Below are positions 43,641-54,532 of a stretch of DNA of 64,000 nt, in pieces; the stretch's first letter is position 1, and every line of letters starts with the position of its first letter. The translations under genes were made by a program, and so were the position numbers. Below the pieces are notes generated by a model. That model saw nothing but the letters and a program-made list of their open reading frames with translations, made no database searches and was not told the DNA's origin. The stretch lies in contig CM046453.1 in NCBI GenBank assembly GCA_025506515.1, forward strand, positions 30,613,791-30,677,790, read 5' to 3'. Origin of the DNA: Flaveria trinervia (taxonomy: Eukaryota > Streptophyta > Magnoliopsida > Asterales > Asteraceae).

Positions 43641-43972
43641 AAGATTCCACAAAGCCCTGTGGAGATATTAATGGTTCCTTATCAAACTCATGCTGTTGCT
43701 CCTGTCAACAGTTCACCACCTGGTGTTCTGCTGGTGCTGATGATGATGATGATAGCAGTCGTCACCTCTTTAGGTTTAGTGATCAACTGCCTAATTCAGC
43801 TAGACCTGATGGTCCTGTAGCTCCGGTAGCACCATCCACAACAAATGCTGATGAGATTTCTTCAAATTCAACTTCCTTTGAATTACCATCCACTGATTGG
43901 TTTCAAGGAAATGATTCACCATCACCATATGTTGCTGCTAAGCCTGCTACAAACACTTGCACAGATCTCATT
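43641..43972 (+). pseudogene. R5 integrase-RT linker
   Basis: Ser/Pro/Thr-rich coding-like text in shifting frames, including a GATGATGATGATGATAG run at 43739. It is equivalent to the linkers of R1 and R4. Confidence 0.5.
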
Positions 43973-44707
43973 GTGTATCAAGATCTGAAGAATCACCCTA
44001 TGTCTCAAATCATTGGTGATATCACTGCTGGCGTATCAACAAGAAGTCAATTGTCAAATTTCTGCTTCTATGCTCTCTTCATCAGTCAGCAAGAGCCAAA
44101 GAATTATCACATTGCTTTAAAGGACAATGGATGGGTTGATGCCATGCAGCTTGAGCTTCTTCAGTTCAAGAAACAGCAAGTGTGGGAACTAGTTCCTCTA
44201 CCTCCAGGTAAGTGTGCAATAGGCACTAATGGGTGTTCAGGAACAAAACTGATGAAAATGGGCTTATTGTTAAGAACAGGCCAGACTGGTTGTTCAGGAG
44301 TTTGCACAAGAAGAAGGTATTGATTATGATGAAACCTTTGCCCCTGTAGCCAGACTGGAAGCAATTGATTGTTTTTAGCTTATGCTGCTTATCAAAACCT
44401 TAAAGTTTTTCAAATGGATGTCAAAAGTGCATTTTTGTATGGGAAAATTAAAAAAGAGGTTTGTATGTCAACCACCAGGCTTTGAGGACAATAAACATCC
44501 TAATTGGGTGTATAAGCTTGATAAGGCTCTTTATGGGTTGAAACAAGCTCCTAGAGCCTGGTATGAGACATTATCAAACTTTCTTCTGGAAAATAATTTC
44601 ACTAGAGGCTCCATAGATAAGACTTTATTCATTAAGAAGCTGGGCAGCATAATCTACTTGTTCAAATTTATGTAGATGATATTATTTTTACATCCTCTGA
44701 TCCACAG
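43973..44707 (+). pseudogene. R5 reverse transcriptase
   Basis: HPMSQIIGDITAGVSTRSQL and GWVDAMQLELLQFKKQQVWE lead into the domain. After several indels (44220-44400) the text gives KVFQMDVKSAFLYGKI-type sequence in another frame, then PPGFEDNKHPNWVYKLDKAL and YGLKQAPRAWYETLSNFLLE. The catalytic YVDD is at 44669-44680, in a frame different from the preceding text. Not functional. Confidence 0.85.
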
Positions 44708-45610
44708 TTGTGTGATGCCTTTACAAAGTTGATGCAACAGAAGTTTGAAATGAGTGCCATGGGAGAATTACAGTTCTTTCTGGGTTTGCAAATCAAACAA
44801 AAGGCTGATGGAATTTTCATTCATCAGTCCAAATACACAAAAGATCTTTTGGAAAAGTTTGATTTACAAAACTGTAAGCCCTGTTCTACCCCCATGTGCA
44901 GCACCACACAACTGGATACAGATCAGAAAGGTAAAGTGGTTGATGAAACACTTTACAGATGTATGATTGGGTCCTTGATGTATTTAACAGCTTCTAGACC
45001 AGATATTATGTTTGCTACATGTGTTTGTGCTAGATTTCAGGCTGCACCTAAGGAGTCTCATTTGATTGCAGTCAAGAGGATCTTTAGATATCTGCAAGGC
45101 ACTCCATTCTAGGTTTATGGTATTCTACTAGACATTCTGGTAAATTAGTTGCTTTTTCTGACAGTGACTATGCAGGGTGTAAGTTGACCAGGAAATCAAC
45201 TTCTGGTGGATGTCAATTCCTGGGCAACTGCTTGATTTCTTGGCAGAGCAAGAAATAGACCTCAGTTGCTACATCAACTGCTGAAGCAGAGTACATTGCC
45301 GCTGCAAGCTGTACATCTCAGGTACTCTGGCTTCAAAACCAATTATTGGATTATGGCATAACAGAGACTAAGACCCCATTGTTAATGGACAGCTCTTCAG
45401 CTCTTTGTATTGTCAAGAATCCTGTCCAGCACTCTAGGACTAAAGATATTGAAATCAGACACCATTTTATTAGAGATTGTTTTGAAAAAGGTCTGATTGA
45501 TCCAATTTGTTCCTAGTGCTGATGAGCTTGCAGACATTTTTACTAAGCCTTTGGATAGTTCAACTTTCCACAACCTGGTGTTAAGGCTTGGTATGCTGCA
45601 GCTAGAATAA
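44708..45610 (+). pseudogene. R5 end of reverse transcriptase and RNase H
   Basis: FEMSAMGELQFFLGLQIKQK and SLMYLTASRPDIMFATCVCA are open from 44708 to 45112. RNase H text continues in another frame: FSDSDYAGC (acidic), then a TAG at 45256-45258 where the family has Gln (KKQTSVATST), EAEYIAAASC and the histidine region. The frame shifts again at about 45510. Confidence 0.85.
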
Positions 45611-46459
45611 GTGACAACTACTGATGATCTCAGCTCACAAGTACCGATGATCATTAGTTCATTATTGTCACATATAAGTCCTGATGAGTTTTTTTACCCT
45701 CAGTAGTTTTTATAACTACTGAAGGCTACATACCTCACCAGTACTGAAGTACTTTATCTGTTAAAACAGCTGATGTAGCTACAACAGCTGATGTAGTCAC
45801 ACAGTTGATGCAGCTACAACTACTGATGTCAGAAATGCAGATTACTGATGTCCTATGAAACACCTGAAAAGCAGATGAAAAGTCTGATGAGTAAGGTTGA
45901 GGACAGTGTGAAACAGCTGAAAAGCTATGAATTGACGAAAACAGCTGATGAGTAATTACTCTTCAGTTGTTTCTACAACTGCTGTTTCATTAAAACAACT
46001 GAAGCCAAAACTATGTCTTCAGTAGTTTACAACTACTGAAGACTAACACCAAGTCTTCAGTTGTTACAACAACTACTGACAAAAACCCTGTCTTCAGTAG
46101 TTTCACAACTACTGATGACTAATACCAAGTCTTCAGTTGTTTCATCACCCGAATCAAAACTGTCTTCAGTAGTTTTATATACTGATGACTAAATTAGAGA
46201 CTTCAGCTGTTTCAACGTCTGACAGTTAAAACCAGTCTTCATTGTTTTATAACAACTGCTGATCACACCAATACGGTCAGCCTTTTCAAACCTCTGAAAG
46301 TTAATACCACATCATCAGTAGTTTCAACAACTGATGACTCACACCAAAACCTTCAGTCGTTTTCTAACCCGACCCTTTAAATACCTTATCCCACCTTCAG
46401 AGTTTTTATCTTCTCTTCTCAAACCTAACGTTCAAAAACTCTCTACCCTCTCTTCATCA
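45611..46459. repeat. R5 post-pol noncoding region dense in CTTCAGTAGTT palindrome halves
   Basis: From about 45700 to 46360 there are some thirty copies of CTTCAGTAGTT, CTTCAGTTGTT, AACTACTGAAG and related forms, in both orientations and often face to face across 5-20 bp. No gene. The same half-sites fill the LTR downstream of the 13-bp array. Confidence 0.85.
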
Positions 46460-47288
46460 ATGGCGACCATGCAACTAAAACCACGACACAACTGTGTCGC
46501 ATATCTCACCTAATCGCCATACTGGACCAAGTTTCACAACGCCATTGATTTAATGGTTCAGTCACCCTACAAAACGGCTTTTCTGGTAAATCCCACCATA
46601 TATGCCGAATCCCTTAACCAATTCTGGACAAACGTCACTATGGTCTCTGAGGAGAATGACACAGAGTCTCTTCAATCGTTTGTCCATGGCCAAAAAGTGG
46701 TCATTACTCCAGACACTCTTCGCCAAACCCTTAATCTGGATGATGCCACTTTCCCAACTGGTTATCCAAAGGGCACAACAGATTAATCATTTGCCCACCA
46801 TGGATACCAGGGTAACCTGAGTGCATCTACCATATTGAAGAAACATTTCCCGGATGCTGAACGTCTCATATTTCATGTGGTAAATGTATGCCTTGCCTCC
46901 AAGACTTCATCATGGGATCAAATTTCCACAAGGTGGCAACAGTAATACTCCATCCTTGAGCAACAACCTTTAAATTTTTCTGAAATACTATTTTGAGCTT
47001 AAGGATATGGCCCAAAAACAAACTGCTAACCGTTGGATATTATATCCTCGGTTCATAATGGCCATAATTGAAAACCAGCTTCAAGCTGAGGGACTTGTTC
47101 GCCTGGGAGTCCCTGCTATGGCTGTACTGCCGGAAGTATACTCCCGGCACAACTCTGACCAATCACTGAAAATGGCTGCAAAGCTGCGAAAACCCACGCA
47201 GCTGGAACCCACAGCCACCACCTCTCAAATCCAGAGTCCCCACCAAACCAAAAACAAAACACCCCAAAACAGCTATTCAGGGAGATGA
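46460..47288 (+). pseudogene. R5 additional ORF, N-terminal core domain
   Basis: ATG 46460 (MATMQLKPRHN) meets TAA at codon 18, then continues as SPYWTKFHNAIDLMVQSPYK, LVNPTIYAESLNQFWTN and VITPDTLRQTLNLDDATFPT. In later frames RWILYPRFIMAIIENQL follows (about 47026-47076). The order (predicted beta segment, the L.LDD motif, YPRF) parallels 2670-3737 in R1 and 53301-53990 in R4. Function unknown. Confidence 0.65.
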
Positions 47289-48206
47289 GTCCCCTGAGAT
47301 GCTCCTGTACCACCAGGCAGGATATACTTGCTGTTAAACCCCCAGCAGTATCAGAGACTCTCCCAGACACAGCCGCTTAGGATTCCTCTCAAAAGGAGCC
47401 TGCAGCACCCACAGAAGGGGTACCCACAATCTGGGATCTTCCTTATTTGAGGAGATTGCCATTGAAGAGCACCATTCTCCCCAGGTGCACACTGCTTTTA
47501 CCCCATCTTCCCATGCAACCGCCCCCCAAAGTCCAACCATTATCATTGCAAACGTGCTGACTCAGCTGCATGCCTCTCCTCCTCCCCAACAACCACCAAC
47601 AAAGGGGAGACCACAACTATTGAGGACGAGGATCACCATGCTTCTGACAACCCACAGCACCGAGGTTTACACGTTCTATCTCCTGGTGTGGATATGGAGA
47701 TTAGAACATCTAGTGAGGTTGTCACCTCTTCTGAATCAGCACATGATCAGAATGAGGCTGGTAACATAGCTAAGACCTCACTAGAGGCAACAGTTGATGA
47801 AGGACATAGTCCTGAGGCTGGAAGTCCCTAGTTCCAAGAAAAAGGGGCACATGCTAAAACTGGTCTACACCCAGTGCATGTACATCCTGCTACAAGCAAG
47901 AGGTCAGGTGATTCAGCATCTACTGATGATGACCTGGGCTTCTTTTATGATGTTCTGGCCTAGAACACAATTCTTGAGGAAGAAGTCAGTAGACTACAAA
48001 GACTACTTGACTAATTCTCTCACACAGCAAGTCCATCTGCCACCATAAACCCACAGATGGCACCTTCACCTGAAGGTCTCCCACACACTCAGCCACTCAA
48101 AACTTCCGAGCCACCAGCCTCTATTTCTGGTACTGCTTCTCAGGGACAGAACCTCTCTGAGCAAACAGCTGCTATCTTTTAGCAATCCCTACCTCTCATC
48201 ACCCCA
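47289..48206 (+). pseudogene. R5 additional ORF, low-complexity middle part, decayed
   Basis: Pro-, Ser- and Thr-rich coding-like sequence in all three plus frames, without an intact frame longer than about 95 codons. No motif. Confidence 0.4.
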
Positions 48207-49909
48207 ATGATCACAGACATTGTGATCAAAACGATGGATGAGAGGCTTCCCTCAATCATACAACCCCTGGTGGAGGAGATTGTGAGCACCAGGCTTTCTG
48301 CTACTCAAACCCTTGCAACCAATGCAACCAAAAAGGGGGAGAGTCAGTCAGTGAAATCAAAGAGGAAGAGCAAACTGAAAGAAAAGGAAACTGAGAAGGA
48401 GAGGAGTCTGTGAAGGGAACCGAAAATGATCAAGTGGGTGAAAGTCACAAAGACTTTCATGTCACATATAAGAAGAGGAAGGGTGAAGGAAAAGAGAAAG
48501 AACTCCAACTCGATGAGATGATCAAAATGGCAGATGCTACACATAGTAAATCAATGGATGCCATTATTGATCAACTGTATAGACAAGGGTTCGATACTGC
48601 ACAGCTTGACTCAGAGATCAGGAGACTTGAAGTTGAAGAAATTAACTCAAGATGGGCAAGTTATGAGGCATTAGAAAGAGAGAGACTAGAGATCATGATC
48701 AGATTCATTGCAAAATATCTTGGGAGATCATTGATCGAGATTAAATCATGGACCAGGGACAGTATCTTGGCCATAACCTCCAAGATCTGTTCGTCTGAAG
48801 CATACACTAAGGGTTTAGTAGTTGAAGCTTTGAATGAAGCAGGAGCAGGGAGCAGGACTGAGCTAGCCAAACACTCAAAAGCCACACTCACCTCTAATAT
48901 GCTAACTCAGCCTGTCAACATTCCCTCTCCAAAACAACCACAACCACAACCCACAAAACCAACTCCCTTACCCTCTAAACCAACAGCCGATGATGCACCA
49001 AGAAGAAGAAGAGAAGGGTGTTGAGGCTAGAAGAAGAAGAAGAAGAAGAGGATGATGTGGAAGAAGATAGGCTGCCTCTGTCTGCAGTCCTAACATTGCC
49101 TAAAGCCAAACCCATGCCCATCACTCCCACCTCACAGATGGAAACTGTGAGAGTAAAGATTGAAGAAGAGCAGCAGCAAAGGCTTCATGACGATGAGATG
49201 TTGAAAAGCATCGACAAAACTTATGCTGCTTCTTCATCAATAATTAGTATGAAGAAAGAAGCTCTGAGGTTGTACACCCTTGCCAACACATTTCAATATC
49301 AGAAGGAAAAGGTGAGAGTATGGCCTGATCCTAGGGTGGCTCACAGGATTGTAAAAAAAGACATTCCTTCGAGATACAAGGGCCAAGTAAAAAGGATCGT
49401 AGATGAAGAGATCACAGTGGTCCTTGTAGTATCACCCCTGGGAGATTGTAGAAGATTTCAAGAAGGCCTATGAGACTAAACAGCCACCCCAAAAGATGTT
49501 AGAGAACAGAGTTATTAAAAAGGGGTTAGTCTACAAGAGGCTTGAGAACTTCAAACAAAATGACCTCAGTCTGTTACTTGAAGGGACTCGTCCTGATGAG
49601 TTTGCATACAGACATATTACAACAGTTGAGCTCAAAAATGGCAAACAGGCAAGTACATCTCAGAGCTGTATGGGCGTGAAGGATTGTTTGATGGTGAAGC
49701 TGAGACCTGACCATGGAAGAACAAACTATGTTTCTCAGAGCATACACCAGAGAATCCTACAGGCTTATACATGGGAAGTGAGTCTCATGGATGGGGGAAC
49801 AGTTCAGTGTCCAATTCCCCAATATAGAGCTCCCATCCATACATTGCCAACCAAATCATCAGAGACTCATTCCCAGGCCAGTGCTTATATGGGTCATCTT
49901 CTCAACTGA
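48207..49909 (+). pseudogene. R5 additional ORF, charged and coiled-coil C-terminal part
   Basis: Four overlapping or adjacent open stretches (48207-48413, 48410-49024, 49018-49473, 49496-49909) in three frames. They read Lys-rich sequence, then MIKMADATHSKSMDAIIDQL, IEEINSRWASYEALERERL-like helical text, and a Pro-rich tract. An acidic run (49024-49065) and KEALRLYTLANTFQYQKEKV follow, then RPDEFAYRHITTVELKNGKQ. The alternation of coiled coil, acidic run and globular end matches R1 844-2331 and R4 55358-57130. No enzyme motif. Confidence 0.55.
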
Positions 49910-49988
49910 TCAAGAAGGAAAAGACCAACCATTCTGCCAACAATAAGTGGGACCTCAATAAAGTTAAAGGTTTTGGCTGCATTGGTTC

Positions 49989-49998
49989 AGGGGGAGTT
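49989..49998 (+). promoter_or_regulatory. R5 polypurine tract
   Basis: AGGGGGAGTT immediately before the 3' LTR at 49999. Confidence 0.88.
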
Positions 49999-50901
49999 TG
50001 TTGGACCAAAAAACCAATGAGCCGGATCAGAAAAACCTTTAAATCCCACAGACGTCACAACAACTACTGAAGACCACAACAGCTGAAGACAACAGCTGAT
50101 TACAAAGTCTGAACACAAGTGCTGAAGACAAAGTCTGAAGACAAGTGCTGAAGACAAATTCTGAAGACAAGTGCTGAAGACAAAGTCTGAAGACAAGTGC
50201 TGAAGACAAAGTCTGAAGACAAGTGCTGAAGACAAAGTCTGAAGACAAGTGCTGAAGACAAAGTCCGAAGACACAAATGCTGAAGACAAAGTCTGAAGAC
50301 ACAAGTACTGAAGACCAAAGTATCAGACGTTGTCACAACAGCTGAAGAGGTCTTCTTCAGTAGTTGTGACGGTTTACCTTTCAGTAGTTTTATGTTTTAT
50401 CTGTTTAGTAGTTTGACACAACAGCTGAAGAATACTTCTTCAGTACTTGCTCATCAGTAGTTTTATGTTTTTCAGTAGTTTTGTAAAACAACTGAAGAGC
50501 TTGTTCTTCAGTCGTTGTAGTTTCAGTAGTTTCTTATCAATAGTTTCATATTTTGTACTTAACACTCTGATATGTTCTCAGTAGTTGTGAACATTTCAGT
50601 AGTTTGTTAAGAGTTAGTTATTTTTGTAATAGATCTGCCCGTTGTCACTTTTCCGTGATAACAGCAGCGATTGTACTCTATATAAGGAGTGTCAACCTAT
50701 TGTAATAAGCAGAATGATTTGATCAGAAATATTCGATATTATAGAAACATTCCTTGTTACAGAAATATATTCTCTCGTTATAACCGTATTTGTTCTTAAT
50801 GCATACGAGTATCAAATTCTTGCTACAATTTGTCTAATTCTTGTTCTTATTCCGCTGCGTTACGCTCTAATACTTCAAACTTGTGATCACTGATCCTGAC
50901 A
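49999..50901 (+). repeat. R5 3' LTR
   Basis: TGTTGGACC to CCTGACA. The 13-bp array is at about 50097-50310. It is very similar to 38379-39298, with slightly fewer array units. Confidence 0.93.
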
Positions 50902-50906
50902 TTTCT

Positions 50907-51647
50907 CAAATTTAGATCTTTCTCAACAACTTGTTGTGATCCCTCAGCTTAGGATCCACAAGTCTCATCCTACCACAAACATCATTGGAGATGTTGTCTC
51001 AGGGGTAAAAACAAGGGGACAAACCCATGAAGCAAATGTTTGTCTTCACTCTTGTTTTCTATCCCAGATAGAGCCAAAGAAAGTTGATGAAGCTCTAAGA
51101 ATAGAAGTTGGGTTGAAGCTATGCAACAGAGCTGCTTCAATTCAAAAGGCAGAAAGTTTGGAACGTTTGTCGTCTTCCTTTTGGGAAGACTACCATTGGA
51201 ACCAAATGGGTGTTTAGGAATAACAAAGATGATAGAGGCATCATCATCAAGAACAAAGCTAGACTAGTTGTTCAAGGATACACACAAGAAGAAGGGATTG
51301 ACTACACTGATGTCTTTGCTCTTGTGGCAAGATTAGAAGCTGTTAGGATATTCCTGGCATTTGCTGCATCCAAGAACTTCAAGGTTTTTCAACTTGATGT
51401 GAAGTGTGCCTTTTTGTATGGAGTGATAGATGAAGAGATTTATGTCAAACAACCACCTGGTTTTATAGTCCCTGATCATCCTGATTATGTCTGCAAGCTT
51501 GACAAAGCTCTCTATGGGCTGCATCAGGCACCCAGGAAGTGGTATGAGACACTGTCTGAGTATCTCTGTAAACATGGATACAGGAGGGGTACTATAGATG
51601 GAACTCTCTTCATCAAAGGACAAGGAAAAGACATATTGCTAGTTTAG
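50907..51647 (+). pseudogene. R4 reverse transcriptase core
   Basis: HPTTNIIGDVVSGVKTRGQT opens the region. After a frame change (about 51200) comes DDRGIIIKNKARLVVQGYTQ, with EEGIDYTDVFALVARLEAVR, FQLDVKCAFLYGVIDEEIYV and CKLDKALYGLHQAPRKWYET. TAG at 51645-51647 stops the frame where the family has Gln, immediately before YVYVDD (YVDD at 51651-51662). Confidence 0.88.
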
Positions 51648-52575
51648 GTATATGTGGATGACATCATCTTTGGTTCAACTAATTCAAAGCTCTATAAGAC
51701 TTTGAGAAGCTGATGAAAGACAGATTTGAAATGAGTGCCATGGGGAACTCAATTTCTTTCTGGGAATTCAAGTGAAGCAAGTTGAAGATGGCATCTTCAT
51801 AAGTTAGTCAAAGTATGTTCAGGACATACTCAAGAGGTTTAATATAACTGACTGTAAGATTGCTAAGACACCCATAGCCAGAAACCACTCCCTGGTCCTG
51901 ATCTTGAGGGGGAATATGTAGATGAGCATTTATACAGGGCTATGATTGGGTCTCTTATGTATCTTACTGCTAGCAGGCCTGATATCATGTTTGCTACATG
52001 TATTTGTGCAAGATATCAAGCCAACCCTAAGATGTCTCACCTTATCACTGTCAAGAGGATTCTAAGATACCTCAAGGGTGCATCAACACTTGGCCTATGG
52101 TATCCCAAGAATTCTGACTTTAATCTGTATGCCTATACAGATAGTGATTATGGTGGTTGCAACATGACCGCAAAGTCTACATCTGGGGATGTCAATTTCT
52201 TGGTGGAAGGGTTGTCTCATGACAATGCAAGAAACAATCCTGTGTCTCTGTATCAACTGCTGAAGCTGAATACATTGTTGCTGCAAGCTGCTGTGCTCAA
52301 GTACTTTGGATTCAAAATCAGATGTTGGACTATGGGTTAAACTTCAAGGAGACTCCCATTCACATAGACAACAACAGTGCTATCTCAATCACAGAAAACC
52401 CTGTGCAGCACTCAAGGACAAAGCACATCAATATCAGGTATCATTTAATAAGAGATAACTATGAAAAGGATTAATTAAACTAGTCAAGGTTCACCCAGAT
52501 GAATAATATGCTGATCTGTTTACAAAGGCTTTTAATGAACAAAGATTTAAATATTTATATCAGCTATTGGGATGA
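51648..52575 (+). pseudogene. R4 end of reverse transcriptase and RNase H
   Basis: YVDDIIFGSTN (51651-51683) continues through shifting frames. SLMYLTASRPDIMFATCICA and LNLYAYTDSDYGGCNMTAKS are in the open part (51942-52340). The histidine/asparagine region (HIDNNSAISITENPVQHSRT) reads at about 52350-52420, and a final ADLFTKAFNEQRFKYL at about 52510-52560. Several one-base losses. Confidence 0.85.
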
Positions 52576-52734
52576 TAAACCTTGACTAAGCTTTTCTTAA
52601 AACTAATTCTTATTATTTCTTAAAATATGTGTGTCCTAAGTTGTCTAGTTTATCACTTTCATAAGCTCATGTTTTCTTTGGATGAAAATTTTCTTTTTGA
52701 AGACTTTCCTTAGATTTTTTAAAAATTTCTGATA

Positions 52735-53080
52735 CTTCGGAAGTTTTTTTTTTAACTTCGGAAGTAAATCATGCCTTCAAATTAAATAACTGTCTAAGAA
52801 GTTTACCTTAGGAAGAGTTCAAAATTTATCTTCCGAAGCTTAAATATTTGTCTCAGACACTTACTAAATTTGAAGGACTATTTACTTCCGAAGCAAAATT
52901 AACTCTCGGAAGCTTTGTCTGTTTACACACAAAGCACTCAAGCTTTAATTTTTCTTCCGAAGCAAAATTTTCAAATCTCTCAGGAAATTCTTCCGAAGTC
53001 ATTTTAGCTTCGGAAGCTTTTTAATTAAAACTTCCGAAGATAATTAACCTTCGGAAGCTTTTTGACTTCCAAGAAAACTA
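52735..53080. repeat. R4 post-pol cluster of the CTTCCGAAG palindrome
   Basis: About ten copies of CTTCCGAAG or CTTCGGAAG, several facing one another, in AT-rich DNA between RNase H and the additional ORF. The same motif is in the R4 LTRs and in the gag-protease linker. Confidence 0.88.
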
Positions 53081-53300
53081 CTTTTTGAGCAAAAAGTAAA
53101 CTACTTTTTAGAGGTGGGACCGACATTCGGATTTCAAAGTTTATCCTCTTTCATTAAACTTTATCTGAAATCCTTCTCACATATAAACACAACGGTTTCC
53201 CCCCTCTTTCTATCATCTGTTCTTCCTCCAAACCTAAAAACTAAAATTTCTCTCTGAAATTTCTTTCATTCTTCTTCCTTCGTCCTTAAGCTACTTCAAA

Positions 53301-54483
53301 ATGGTCAACCTTGCTCACAGAAATGATCCCAACTTTACCATGCAGCTACACAGACAACACAATCAAGTTGCTCTGTTACGCTCTGAGAAAGATCCTCATT
53401 TCTCAGAGGTTTGTCATTTTTTGTCTCTGTCGAACTACTTCACCTCCCTCACCATTGATCCTCCACTCTATGAGGATCAGTTGCTTGAATTTTGGAAGAC
53501 CTGCAAGAGGTCATTATGGATGGGGAGAAGGCACTGTATGCCACAGTGCAGGGGAGAACAATCTTCATCACTCCGGCCATCATCAACAGACATCTTCAGC
53601 TGGATGATGAAGAAGGTGAAGTGTTCTTCCCAAAGGAAGTTGTTAATCATTCCTTTGAGCAGATAGGGTATGAGGGAGATTTCTCTGTAAAGACCTTCAG
53701 GAAAGGGAAGGTCTTATCCCAATGGAGATTCCTGCTCCATGTGGTCATCCACAGCTTATCAAACAAGCATGGTAGATCGAACCAGATTCCTGAAGATCTC
53801 TCCTTCATAGTCCATAGAATGGTTCAAGGGGTCAAATTCAGGTACTCTCAGTTTGTTTATATAAATTTGCTTGCTAATTTAGATCCTTACAATATTACAT
53901 GTTTCCTAGATATGTCCAGTACATTCTTAACTGTGAACTGGGCTCACAGTTAAGGGAAATAGGTAACATTCTTAAATTGGGACAGATGAATCCCGCATCT
54001 TTAAAATATTGAGAAATTCCACTGTTGGATTCTCTGGGGTAGAAACAGCCCTAGTTCCAAAAATGATAGAGCTCATTGCTCAAGGTGACAACCTAGCAGC
54101 ACAAGCTAGTATTGAACCCACACCTGCTACTTCCCAGCCACCCACACAGCCTCAGATCTCCATCACCTACCAAAGAAAATCCAAACAAACCCCTGCTCAG
54201 ACTATTCAGTCTGTGGAGGCCCCCCATATACTCACCCATACATGAAGAAATGGACACTGGAGCTCCCATTTCTCCTGAGGAGCAGACCACTCCCATCTAT
54301 TCAAGAATCAGTGCTAAGGTTCCTCATGCTCAGCCTGATGAGCTCATTAGCCCTACTGCCTTAAGCCATCACTCTGAGTCTCAACACTCCAGTGATCAAC
54401 CTTCAGGGGACAGTTACCATCCCCAGCCTATAGATCTCAACCAACCAATTCCAACCTTGCCTTCTATACTGATGAAGATATAG
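53301..54483 (+). pseudogene. R4 additional ORF, N-terminal core domain, frameshifted
   Basis: ATG 53301 opens MVNLAHRNDPNFTMQLHRQH. A frameshift near 53500 leads to YATVQGRTIFITPAIINRHL, then LQLDDEEGEVFFPKEV, VLSQWRFLLHVVIHSLSNKH and RYSQFVYINLLANLDPY (to 53950). A further shift gives a MFPRYVQYIL segment (about 53898-53927), the equivalent of YPRFMQMII in R1. From about 54112 the text is Pro/Ser/Thr-rich. The conserved order with R1 and R5 is the main evidence of a protein family. Function unknown. Confidence 0.65.
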
Positions 54484-54532
54484 GTTTCAGTGAGTATAAT
54501 GATCTCTCTTCTTTCCCCCTACTCAAAGAGAG

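Larger units (their letters stand above)
38379..50901 (+). mobile_element. R5: Sirevirus-like Ty1/copia LTR retrotransposon with long additional ORF, nested in R4
   Basis: LTRs are 38379-39298 (920 bp) and 49999-50901 (903 bp). The target duplication is ATTCT (38374-38378) against TTTCT (50902-50906), one mismatch. Primer binding site, gag, protease, integrase, reverse transcriptase, RNase H, additional ORF and polypurine tract are in the same order as in R1 and R4. The total is 12.5 kb. The coding region has many frameshifts. The first bases of the 5' LTR lack two T found in the 3' LTR. Confidence 0.93.

Noticed and set aside
43737..43752. GATGATGATGATGA run in R5
   Set aside because: A short Asp-codon run in the low-complexity linker; nothing further supports it as a separate feature.
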